A DNA stretch of 64,000 nucleotides from Pratylenchus scribneri (Eukaryota > Nematoda > Chromadorea > Rhabditida > Pratylenchidae). Positions within the stretch are counted from its first letter, which is position 1. Each line of letters begins with the position of its first letter. Below the pieces are notes generated by a model. That model saw only the letters and a list, made by a program, of their open reading frames with translations. It had not been told where the DNA came from and searched no databases. A program made the position numbers and the translations under genes. Below, one piece after another: positions 23,401 through 29,640 of this stretch. The DNA lies in NCBI GenBank assembly GCA_030063045.1, contig JAQSEB010000245.1:1-64000 (forward strand), in the 5' to 3' direction.

Positions 23401-24718
23401 GTGCATTGAATCAAGTCAGCAATTAAGATCGATTACAAAAGCCATTGAAGAGACAAAAGTCAAATTATTTGAGGAAAGTGAAGAACCATCTTTGGAAAGA
23501 ATTGGAATTAACTACAAAGCAAAAGGCACTCAATCCTATCGTGGTTTCAATGTGACCTATTTGCTAGGGATTTTGGCTCTGTTTTTACTTTTCTTCAATG
23601 TGACAACAGCAACAGAAATTCAAGGAAATCAACAACTCCATTCAAAGTCGATTTATTCTGACCCTATCGGGGACATAAGATTTGTCAGCTGGATGAACAA
23701 AATATATTGGCGAAAACTAACAATGATTTTGCTGCCATGGATTTTACAGCTCGCCTTAAGTCATCATGGAAGATTTGATGTACTATGGCGCTTGATGGCT
23801 ATCGTGCTATTTTCGAGAATTTCTATGGCTCAACAGCTTATGATATGCGATCCGGAAGTGAATCGTTTTTACTACCGGCTGCCTGATGTCATCAACGAAG
23901 CATGTAAATCAACTCCGTCTAGACATCAAGCTTCAATATTGAGCATTTTCAAGCCAAACAACGAATGGGTGGAATTAGATGCCAATCTTTGTCGGAAAGT
24001 TGACCAAAAACTGAAATATTGGGAAAATTTGATCACGGAAAATCGAAGCAACATAACACAGAAATTTTTGACTATCTCAAAAGAAGAATGTCAACAAATG
24101 GAAAAACAAGGAAGATGTGAATTCGGAAATTTGTCCGGAAGCCCAACAGCACAAACCTTCAATTTATTTGAGCCTCCTGTTGAATACTCCTACTTCCGAA
24201 CAAAATACGCCAGAACAGAAAATTGTTTCAGTACACCGACAAAAATCTTATTCAATCCATTTTCTGGAGAATTGAATCATCCACTGGTTGAAATGAAAGG
24301 CTGCGAATTGGAAGATGAATTTTGTGCTATGAAGGATAATCAAGTATTGATTTGGAAGAAGAAACAACAATTCAAAACATGTCAATGGATCAAATGGGAG
24401 AAAGCTAATGGCACTTTGGATGAAGACGTTTGGACTCGATCAGATGGACAGTTTGCTCTTTCATTCAGAACAATAAACAATGAAGATAAGCTCATAGAAG
24501 ATTGTGGAACATCACTCGTTTTGACTGATCAGCATTATGCCATTCATAAAAGGTCATATGATCGAATGAGAGCAATTCAAGAAGTGAGGAACAGACCCAA
24601 AAGAGACCTATCGGGTTCTGGTACTGTTCGCTCCGAACAACTTGCAGCTGTGACGACAATGTCCGCATATTTAACCAACCAAAGAGATAGAGCAATGTTC
24701 TTCAACCTCCTTTGCTAA
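14498..24718 (+). CDS. BEL/Pao polyprotein: Gag-PR-RT-RH-IN, SGNH-like, NADAR, nucleotidyltransferase, start of envelope
   Basis: The ATG at 14498 opens 3406 codons; an earlier TTG at 14480 is less likely. Order by residue: coiled, charged Gag N-part; DUF1759 region about 190-355; three C-x2-C-x4-H-x4-C zinc knuckles 427-492; Glu-rich tract about 510-555; aspartic protease with DNGS at 595-598; reverse transcriptase with YVDD at 1013-1016; RNase H with D1185, E1233 and D1265; integrase with H1503, H1508, C1543, C1546 and catalytic D1579, D1641, E1699; DUF5641-like tail about 1820-1885; SGNH-like region about 2140-2270; NADAR 2449-2612; terminal nucleotidyltransferase about 2695-2935; membrane segment about 3017-3036; RPKR processing site 3366-3369. 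The frame stops at TAA 24716-24718 inside the envelope-like part. There is no frameshift between gag and pol, so protease processing must release all the parts. Confidence 0.93.
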   Translation: MVTVIKERIKLLKVLVIEILESPIPNLTYQDLENDPRATKTEWERAELVLQDLEMYLQEYEGSRKDWMGYLSKQSEANRALADTEMNTFLEENAPNLRTLHKKIRDLKKESAQWRVNIQEYDRNQNRTASGLDNDSTQGQQNEMFEANKKAMEKMARAFENLSRRSAAPADDPDFAAQGSSKKGGINLPPIKLQTFKGGRDWAEFWDQYHVGIHKDNSLSSARKLIYLKTLVEGEPKDLIYGLSNIDKNYMIAVEILQKKYGNNEANIQQLHMDLANLKPSTTFAEDVKLQIEAEKIMRQLECYKEDVNNPQVLIALQNKVSKPTLRKIMELKKLTPADQKWDTKKFRKALNIVIQDESEVEQIYRQKHSIIRKENPAEKSHRKEPKLLSGDQTMAFAAVGKPFEKKVTSANENKGNFVGRKRDKYCVLCEGGNHSTAECRKHPNIRARLEQAKKMKLCARCFRNDHKSWQCVKVFRPCFWCKGSNHISPLCPSKFKTEKETISTVFDGYESEEEEKEEKADEEEYVDQYDSEEEEKPEEQPEEEEEEEKEEQVTTSFVALKPKQKMQRILQCAKVKIFNPKRPTKTKEAYIVFDNGSQRSFIREDLAKSLNLSKLESIHLNLSGFMECDLGNVHTNDTQFGVMTKFGPMLVEGTRMEKIIKPVTYIPIVESELNEDELLIPKDIVKTDILIGIDQIRMFEIVDRYQLPSGFWISDSKVGPFISGKGQTKTKGRQIEQIGITIMANVLDMDEQEELKINLSGEKLKQIENLWFSNEEMGLKDVEINDEDIWIKQLNIQRDEEGRYAISLPYNDRANALLPNYGLAYGRLLSNLKHMKQKPELILKIDEIFKEQLKLDIIEKVIDWKHWQGVLHYIPHQPVIREDKETTKVRNVSDASAKDKNGLSINQCLEKGPTQMNDISGIQLRSRLPKYLICADIEKAFLQIRIKEEDRDALRFLWKDNPLDDQSPIVVYRFKGMPFGLISSPACLNTILSLHLDQHGSELAKQIKNNIYVDDITQGEENEDRIIPVCNEMKDIFKTAMMNLRGFCVNHLEAYEKIPEEDRAKMEGRKILGIRWDPKEDTITIPLPEWKEGSKCTKRTMLSQTASVFDTLGLTSPSLLSAKRIIQSVWKLDLNWDNPVPEDIQKAWIKCMEDWKEVKFTFPRRLFSRTLSGSKQLSLEVFADASGYAFGIVVYLRAEFEDKSVQFAFLQGKSLVRPINLPEKQNTIPKMELHALKLAVKLAIHVQKELKSEIEVKKIQLWTDSKDAIDWLNSHKRHERFIQNRLNVIRPFEVKHVKGELNPSDIASRGCTAIELMNHPYWFHGPLWMNDENSEILSEFNSEKWHEEEMTMEKYDTILNINIKQIKEDECLVQDWSRYNSLSKLKRIVSYVQMFTDKCKEGKQKTNKLPKNEDELNKLIEKLEQVTAEQMAKAEILLIREAQQLFPPEANLFREKQFEYNEVGLLICQSRLTKSDLTMEAKIPIYLPKNSPLTKLFIKYYHWKLYHAGISTVLAELRQRFYIPQARRTVFDVLNRNLLTKCYVCIKHKTKAYALPKMPPLPTYRVLGKRPFQFIGLDYFGPMIVKESDKNQKVWGCLFTCATTRAIHIELVEDCTASEFLLAFKRFIGRRMEPEIIISDNALQFKLASRIIKRLWSKDQSDWNKVFTDKEVRNFTSENGIRWQFITDRAPWAGGMYEKMIDLTKKPLKRVLGKTLVKKSELQTILIEIERIVNSRPLTYMGESDTIRPLRPIDFLIPYQTASYREGVLELELPMNPTKENLENRFRILSELSDKIWNIWRTDYLLALRDSQKFGEKKGQKILELGEVILVDEENLPRSRWRMGVVTEFRMSSDGKVRSAVVRVWDGKKWGQINRPINKLYPLEVKSKIIEQEQNSLSEKIDRINENDQTPLSEDVNLIISEPMAENQDTSQMIEDQETSLSGNNVSSARVQLENWELLAECDHEECEPIWFGNLLEMVPDNWDKLNEVVQCRIRYVSIFKLITMMWVLTFGLDEHQMYELLGNISNTNGIHLCMECVKFKEGMRKGKGRILNTKPNASMMKNHKIKGKVDGLKFTRTILKDIFKLWMNKCKVAERQLHLKPWGFVTMEVVNDEWELAREWADTITMQRIPLNYALTPDLAHSNVVFIGDELSVLMGQAFGKCYMWKPSNIDDIVQEFSDKLFLTREVDHVILYFGKYTLERGQPNRIIGIWDQMRTVWLERGIVGVFIMPPTNKRELKAKIDDNFNLFVETRSTDSIRVLNPNYTSREAIPSDEDLAMIIQQLEYWNISNEEKPLTWQERKGNFEATGPCRMSGRSSEMEALHLSGVNEPGSSGTSRQSNRSGEETLLLSGVNEPHYSEAQHLSDEPCSSNNMDQLQCSEGFVQRLANFANQCSIREDLHPMLRPRKRIEPPSPDFHRKKARDDSPNPPPVDPITDDEEDYGGPVKPFFGCHSFLSNMFEASFELDGRRYISSEHAYQYAKAMYFGYTKTAADIIRYGSPFTAKRLAKGYRLNEQYKKRLEPGSRPYIRNEWRNHCIMVMRKIAAAKFEQNPQLAEMLLRTKPKILAEMTETDDFWGTGIAIGHRDEQHRERWPGQNLMGQILMEVRNNLQLNQGSSLSGINNPPDNAGSSLSGNSNPQINAGSSLSGSNDRKENEEKATQSNILVEINYNDDELDYDEEDWSDRNWQGNIEFSDLLQRLKIQFDNFNKLTDEMWEFYATNVQSRESYERKMRVVDDIQRKVGALGTVTLFGSSRSHIGKDNSDLDMCIIPPGRHVKVDEVENANKYQKEMLFVVRRLPFKGYSSQVHGGRVPVLRLVGHNMQIDITYGNSTGLRNTTWLNHLCSHEARLAPLLFSIKEWAKFHRINDASRHSFSSWTWILLTIFALQHTDPPVFPPLSEDMDKLEKSRNNSSIAELIMHFFGFWNKHPLEKDSVSVREGNWIPKKRQTYIVEVEEPLKPEVNTTACIESSQQLRSITKAIEETKVKLFEESEEPSLERIGINYKAKGTQSYRGFNVTYLLGILALFLLFFNVTTATEIQGNQQLHSKSIYSDPIGDIRFVSWMNKIYWRKLTMILLPWILQLALSHHGRFDVLWRLMAIVLFSRISMAQQLMICDPEVNRFYYRLPDVINEACKSTPSRHQASILSIFKPNNEWVELDANLCRKVDQKLKYWENLITENRSNITQKFLTISKEECQQMEKQGRCEFGNLSGSPTAQTFNLFEPPVEYSYFRTKYARTENCFSTPTKILFNPFSGELNHPLVEMKGCELEDEFCAMKDNQVLIWKKKQQFKTCQWIKWEKANGTLDEDVWTRSDGQFALSFRTINNEDKLIEDCGTSLVLTDQHYAIHKRSYDRMRAIQEVRNRPKRDLSGSGTVRSEQLAAVTTMSAYLTNQRDRAMFFNLLC
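20918..21310 (+). other. SGNH-hydrolase-like region in the polyprotein (tentative, probably degenerate)
   Basis: Residues about 2140-2270 show a pattern reminiscent of SGNH/GDSL hydrolases: a hydrophobic strand leading into GDELS (2150-2154), a later strand HVILYFGKYT where the family has its Gly/Asn block, and VGVFIMPPTN. The usual nucleophile Ser of GDS is Glu here, and a TATCG hairpin (loop at 20955) lies exactly on these codons. Some non-LTR elements carry esterase domains. Only a profile search could confirm this one. Confidence 0.35.
21842..22333 (+). other. NADAR (YbiA/DUF1768) domain within the retroelement polyprotein
   Basis: Residues 2449-2612, about 164 long as usual for the family. 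Hallmarks: PFFG...SFLSNM at the start, the E-containing SSEHAYQ..KA motif, KFEQNP.L...LL.TK in the middle, and FWGTG followed by GQNLMG.ILMEVR at the end. NADAR proteins act on ADP-ribosylated or riboflavin-type N-glycosidic substrates; bacterial NADARs have been shown to remove ADP-ribose from guanosine. All conserved blocks are present, so activity is plausible. It lies between the SGNH-like region and a three-fold 42-bp repeat, suggesting a modular linker. Confidence 0.88.
22343..22468 (+). repeat. Three tandem 42-bp units, each with a TATCG hairpin
   Basis: Units 22343-22384, 22385-22426 and 22427-22468 each contain a GGTTC..CCCTATCGGGG core and an AATAACCC-like tail. They encode a Ser/Gly/Asn-rich linker between the NADAR and nucleotidyltransferase domains. 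A similar pair, CTATCGGG followed by GTTAATGAGCCC, occurs at 21474 and 21549. Confidence 0.85.
22580..23300 (+). other. Terminal nucleotidyltransferase (Cid1/GLD-2/TENT type) domain within the polyprotein
   Basis: Residues about 2695-2935. The catalytic signature is complete: LFGSSRSHIG with G2754-S2755, DLD giving D2766 and D2768, and the third carboxylate D2827 in QIDITYGNSTGLRNT, the typical block of cytoplasmic poly(A)/poly(U) polymerases. A PAP-associated helix (LIMHFFGFW, near 2917) follows. The family adds nucleotides to RNA 3' ends. Nothing upstream or downstream suggests a separate promoter or start, so it is made as part of the polyprotein. Confidence 0.88.
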
Positions 24719-25567
24719 AATCGCAATGATTTTCGTCAACAAGATGCCACTAGTACATTGAGATTCCTGTTAAATTCAACCAATTTGCAAGCTCGATGGG
24801 TTGGAAAAGAAATAGCTGAAGTTTGGCCATGCACACCAGTCGATGACTTCAATTTCACGAAAATTGATGAAAAAGGCGAATGTTTTCATAAATTGCCGGT
24901 CAATGCCTCTTTCGGAGGAAAAATTGTCCAAGGCTTTGTGGAATCTGAAAGCATGATACTCGTAGAGACATCCAAGAAGGGACCATGCTCAATTTTCGGA
25001 AAGCAAGCAATCATGAAAGAGGGAAAACTCATATTGGTCGATCAAACAACAGGGACAAAAGAAGAAGTCGATGAAAAGTCAATTCAACAACTCAAATTGC
25101 AACACAATCTTGGCATCCCTGAGTTCAAACCGGACATTTTCACCAACTTAGTGGTCACAAATGAAAGCAACTTCGGCATCTTTTTGCGATATTTCAAGAC
25201 CTTTCGTGTTGGGCGAATCATGCAGAAGCACATTACTCCAGAAGAAAATGAATGGAACACGCAGCACGGTGATTATATCCCTATCGGGGATTTTTCCATC
25301 ACCGGGTTCCTAAAAAATGTCGATTGGGAGAAATTCCTAATGCGTGCCTGGATTACATTCTCAATTGGGAGGTTTTTGAAAATGCATGGCTTGCCTTGGC
25401 TTATTCGAAGAGGAATTAACCAGCCGGGAGTCCTTAACAATCTTTTCAATCTAATTCAACCCATCCTAGAGAGGCAAATGCGCGAAGGAATTGGTCCGAT
25501 CAATATGCAGTGGGGAATGAATCGACAATTGGGAATGAATGGAAATGGGGTGCGCAATGGGATGTGA
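23545..25567 (+). pseudogene. Envelope-like region, interrupted by one in-frame stop
   Basis: After a hydrophobic leader or membrane segment (about 23545-23600), and a second hydrophobic patch near 23790-23830, comes a Cys-containing ectodomain-like stretch with several N-x-S/T sites. An RPKR furin-type site lies at 24593-24604, as in viral glycoprotein precursors. TAA at 24716-24718 closes the frame, but the same frame is open again from 24719 to the TGA at 25565-25567, with more Cys and glycosylation motifs. A single nonsense change, or programmed readthrough, would explain this. I could not assign it to a known envelope class. Confidence 0.65.
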
Positions 25568-25632
25568 TGGATTGAAAGAATGATGAATGGTGCGAGGAAT
25601 GGAAAAGAATGCAACAAAAAGTCGATTGGGAG
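25568..25632 (+). other. 3' untranslated region and candidate polypurine tract
   Basis: Purine-rich GAGGAATGGAAAAGAA (25594-25609) and GATTGGGAG (25624-25632) directly precede the 3' LTR. The second touches the LTR and is the better polypurine tract candidate, though it is short and impure. Confidence 0.4.
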
Positions 25633-26640
25633 TGTTTGGAGCAAAACTCCAAAATAAAAATTTAATTTTGATATTTTTGATTTTATTTTAATTAAATATA
25701 TTTTTATTCATTCAATTTCCATTTAATTTCAATTTTATTCATTTTAATTCTTTTATTCAATCAATCCCATCCACTTCCCTTCCAACCAAAGTTCACATTT
25801 CCTTTTTTACACAATTTCTCGCCAGCCAGCCAGCCGCCCCCATCCCATTCAATCAGCACCCCTTATTAGTTTTGTCCTTGGGATTGGAAGAGGGAAAATG
25901 GCAACATTTTCCCTCGCAAATAGAAAACATCCATTTTTCTAACCTTGAGGGGGGCAAAAAAGTGGGGAGAAAAATTGAACAGTCATTCCACCATTTTGAG
26001 CAAAATTGCCTATCGGGCGAATATGAGAAAATTGTGAGGAAAAGGGAGCTGGCTGGGAAATTTATTACTTTTTATGTTTTAATTTCAATTTTAACCACTT
26101 TTACGTTTCCCCTAAGGCAAATTAATGTTGATTTGGGTAAATAAGGAATACGTCTATCGGACGTTTGAGTGAATTAATAAAGATTGAATTTGCCTTAGGG
26201 TGAAATTTATCAAAATATATATTTTACCACTTTATCACTAATTCACAAATTTAATTTTACTTATTAATAATTTTGAATTTAACTCTTTTTCAAACGCCAT
26301 TAGGGCAATCCAAACAATTATTAGAAAATTATTTAAATGGTAAATTTGTGAATTAGTAGATAATACGATGAAATTTGGTTTACTGATTTTATATAAATTT
26401 ATAATTGTCCACACTATTTTTGCTTTAATGTTGAATGCCTTCTAAATTAATATCGCGATTTTGTATTTCCATTTCGGTTTAATTACCCAAGTTTGAGATT
26501 TTCATATAAATAAAATTTTGTGAACAATCAATCAAATCAATTGGAATTTACTAAAATAAAATTTGGCAACTTTATTTGGGTAATTTTCCACTGGGCAAAT
26601 TAGTGTTCGATCGTAGCGAAATCGCAACACATTTTGCTTA
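25633..26640 (+). repeat. 3' long terminal repeat
   Basis: Copy of 13042-14049; the one difference noticed is T at 26441. It is followed directly by the CCATA duplication at 26641-26645. Confidence 0.95.
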
Positions 26641-26829
26641 CCATATTCTATAAAAGAAAACGGAAATTTTTGAGCGATTTAATTCGATTGATTCCATATT
26701 AATTTATTTATTATGTAATATATCGGAAATTGTTAAGCAAAACCACATCTCAAATTCATGGAGAAAAAATCTTGGGAAAAAAGGACATCCCCGAATAAAA
26801 TATAATAATCCAATTCTATATTCTTTAGT

Positions 26830-29640
26830 CTGGTTTGAGTTTTGATGAATGCAATTTGCTGTTAGGCACAGATTTGAATGAATTCGTTGGCTTTAGCCGG
26901 GAGGATATCCAGGAAATGGCGCAGGAAATTCACGAAAAATGTGCTATTGAAATTCCCGAAAAAATTCAACAAATTCTGTGGTCATGGTGCAACGGTAATT
27001 AAATTATTTTTACAATTTTGCATATTATTATAAATAAGTAAGATTTTTTAATTGAATTTACTTAGTTGAGAATATGAGAATTAAGACGGTGTATATTATT
27101 GTGAATTAAACTCGGTGAAAAGCCAAAATTCTATTTGGTCATAAATTTTACTTTCAATACAAATTGAGTCAGTTATCATTATTATTAATTGACTAAATTT
27201 CAATAATTTTTGCAGGCTATTCCTATACAGTGAATGGTATTCAACACAATTTCTGCAATCCGTATGCATGTTGCAAATATCTGAACCACTATATTAAATA
27301 TCGCAACAATATTGATTTATCGGATTTATTGAGAGCGCATTTGAATATTGATTCGCTTGTTGCCCATTTAGAACGTCTTTTCCAGAAAAAACAAATTGCA
27401 GATATGGTAAGAAATTATTACAAATAAATTTTTGATGCGAACTGACTAAATTTGAAGGAAAATATTCGTAAAACATAAGCAATTTCAATACAAAAAAATG
27501 ATTTTAAAAAATAAAGAAAAGGAAGGGTTAAAATACAATGCGCAAACTATTAATCTTTGAAATTCGGTTTTCCTACATTTGTTATATTAGTTAGATTTTT
27601 CGGTAATAGTCTAGTTTGTCCTCCCCTTTTTTTCAAATTTTTTTTTTCATTTTATTTTTCGCTAAAAACATGTATTTAGGGGTTATCGATGATAGGGAAT
27701 CCGAATTTGGCAGTTATTTCTCATTATCTTTATTGGTTGAATCGGTATAGGTTCATAAACCGCTTTCGAAAAAATTGAACTCTGGTATTTTGGGACATAT
27801 TATACATCAATCGATTCATCTCGATGAGCTGATCACGAATCTGTCATTAGTTTTACATAAAACTCAAAACTAATAAAGTTATGTCCATTTTAGTTATGAA
27901 GGTTTTAGTTATGAAGGTCGCCTATACACCTTATGAGATTTTAAATGGCCATAACTTTTTTAGTTTTGAGTTTTATGCGCAATAAATGACAGATTCGCGA
28001 TCAGCTCATCGAGACGCGTTAAATGATGTATAAAATGACTCAAAATACCGAACTTCGAATTTTTCGAAACCAGTTTATGATCCTATACCGGTTCAACCAA
28101 TAAAGATAATGAAAAACTAATGCCAAATTCGGATTATCCATCATCGATAGCCCATAAATACACGTTTTTAGCGAAAAATAAAATGAAAAATTTTGAAAAA
28201 CGGGGGGGGGGGGGGGACAAACTAGACTATTACCGTTTATTTCGAACTTTGATAAATTTATTATCATTTATCTTATAGCAAGATTTAATTAAATTCTAAA
28301 TATAAATTTATTTAGTATAATTAATGTAATTAAATTACTTTCATCAATTTTTCCCACAGTTGATGAGCATTGTGTTGAATTACAGCGAAGAGGACAAGGA
28401 AGTTGTTAAAATTAAAAAAAGTCAGCGCATTATGAACATTGTTGCCAATGCCAATAAAACGGAAAGCAAATATCGGCGCGCCACCATTTTGATGGAGGAA
28501 TTTTTTTTTGAGGACTACAAGAAATTTAACAAGGCAATGAAAAAATGGCCATCCAATTTTGAAGAAAAGTTTCTTCGAATATTTCTGACCTATCTTTTCC
28601 AAGTCGGAATTCTAACCAAAAGAGACGACTTTCTGGCAGTTCCGAATCAGCAAACACGGTAAATGCCTTCCTAATCTCTGAAAAAATTATTATAAAACCC
28701 ATAAAAAAAGAAGAGTTTAAATTTTGACTTCATTTTAGTATAAATTTTTTTTATTTTTTAATGGGAAATTAATAACAAATTTTTATTTAACTCGTTCAAA
28801 TGCGTCACGATTGATATATCATTTTTTATAAAATTAAAAAATATTATTTTTTTTTATAAAAATGAAAATATTTCGGAAAAAAATTCGAATGTAAAGAAGA
28901 AGAATTTCTAAATTTTATTTGTGTTTTTTTGGTTTTTCACATTTAAAATTAAATACACACAGGGTTCGGCTTCATAATTTGCTTTATCCATATTATGTTC
29001 AAATATTCCAATTTTCTGATGATGATGCAAATGATGTCACAATTGCTTTGCAACAAATTGCATTTACTGATGGATTCGATCAAAATGTGTTTCGCAATCC
29101 AATGAAAGAATTAAAGTTGGTTTAATTTTGTCTTAATATAAAAATATTAACATTCAAAAAAATAAACAATGTATAGTAAAATATAAAAAAAGCATTGTAA
29201 TTTTTTGGAATAATTTAACAAATTTTTCCCATATTATTTTTAGGCAAACATTTACAAAATTTCTCATGGCGACCAATTTCAAACCAGGATCTGAATTATT
29301 TTCGCATGCAATGTTTGCGTCTTTGATGGCAAAAATTAATAATAAGCTCTATTTCTTCCCCGATGAGCAATATGAATGTGCGGATAAGGAAAAATTGAAA
29401 ATCGACTTGTCTTTCACTTTGGCGCATCCAAACAACGATAAAATGTTAACAACAGTTATTGTTGAAATGAAGTACATTGGAAGTGCCGACGTTGCAGTGA
29501 AAGAGGCAATTTACTATCGCAAGGTTTTTGATGACATCGCCCAAAAACACCACACAACATTTGATCGATTCATCTACATTGGGATATTGGTTCCGAAGAG
29601 GTGGATGAATAAATATTTTTATTTATATAAAAAATTATAA
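26830..29640 (+). CDS. AAA-ATPase-like / PD-(D/E)XK nuclease superfamily protein, lacking its N-terminal half
   Basis: Exons 26830-26994, 27216-27406, 28360-28658, 28963-29115 and 29244-29640 join in phase. The first two match the C-terminal half of the predicted AAA-ATPase family (FGFSREDI-like: VGFSREDIQEM; then W.WCNGYSY and NP, equal to the family W.NGY...NP block). The last exon has the PD-(D/E)XK-type core: an Asp in LKIDLSF, and IVEMKY supplying E-x-K. The Walker A half expected upstream is not seen between the retroelement and 26830. The fragment may start inside a gene broken by the insertion, or be a decayed duplicate. A 635-bp palindromic element lies in the third intron. The family is common in bacteria and fungi and patchy in animals. 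Confidence 0.65.
27601..28235. mobile_element. Palindromic element B (foldback/MITE-like) in an intron
   Basis: The terminal inverted repeat CGGTAATAGTCTAGTTTGTC begins at 27601 and its complement ends at 28235. The arms continue inward with TGTATTTAGGGG..ATCGATGAT and with CATCTCGATGAGCTGATC, both mirrored on the right. A run of about 15 G at 28202-28216 faces a CCTCCCC-plus-T tract on the left. Non-coding. Confidence 0.8.

Larger units (their letters stand above)
13417..26163 (+). repeat. Dispersed family of TATCG-loop mini-hairpins (27 seen)
   Basis: Loops of exactly TATCG, closed by C-G and flanked by 3-6 complementary bases, start at 13420, 13564, 14337, 14387, 14461, 15663, 16365, 16776, 18012, 18510, 19190, 19790, 20190, 20235, 20322, 20955, 21474, 21549, 22356, 22398, 22440, 23196, 23665, 24609, 25282, 26011 and 26155. 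Stems differ but pair: CTTCC/GGAAG, ATTCC/GGAAT, AAATTC/GAATTT, GAAC/GTTC, ACGTC/GACGT, CCTC/GAGG, ACACC/GGTGT. Longer-loop variants occur at 15153 (TATCGTC), 16501 and 17404 (TATCGT). Copies lie in LTRs, leader and coding sequence, and in coding sequence all three frames are used (Leu-Ser, Tyr-Arg, Pro-Ile-Gly). The motif is therefore kept as nucleic acid, not as peptide. In the rest of the window I found only unpaired occurrences (near 30128). Confidence 0.9.
13042..26640 (+). mobile_element. Full-length BEL/Pao LTR retroelement, 13,599 bp, with NADAR and nucleotidyltransferase cargo
   Basis: Two 1008-bp LTRs (13042-14049 and 25633-26640), flanked by a CCATA duplication, enclose a leader, one gag-pol-plus-cargo-plus-envelope frame and a short 3' region. 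The RT (YVDD), DUF1759 Gag, DUF1758-like protease, integrase order and 5-bp duplication place it in BEL/Pao. The LTRs begin TGTTTGG and end TTGCTTA, so the usual terminal CA is replaced by TA. The element is roughly twice the length usual for this superfamily, because of the accessory domains and envelope region between about 20170 and 25567. Confidence 0.95.

Noticed and set aside
28201..28217. Poly-G run as a regulatory G-quadruplex
   Set aside because: It sits inside element B opposite a C-rich arm, and homopolymer length may be a sequencing artefact.
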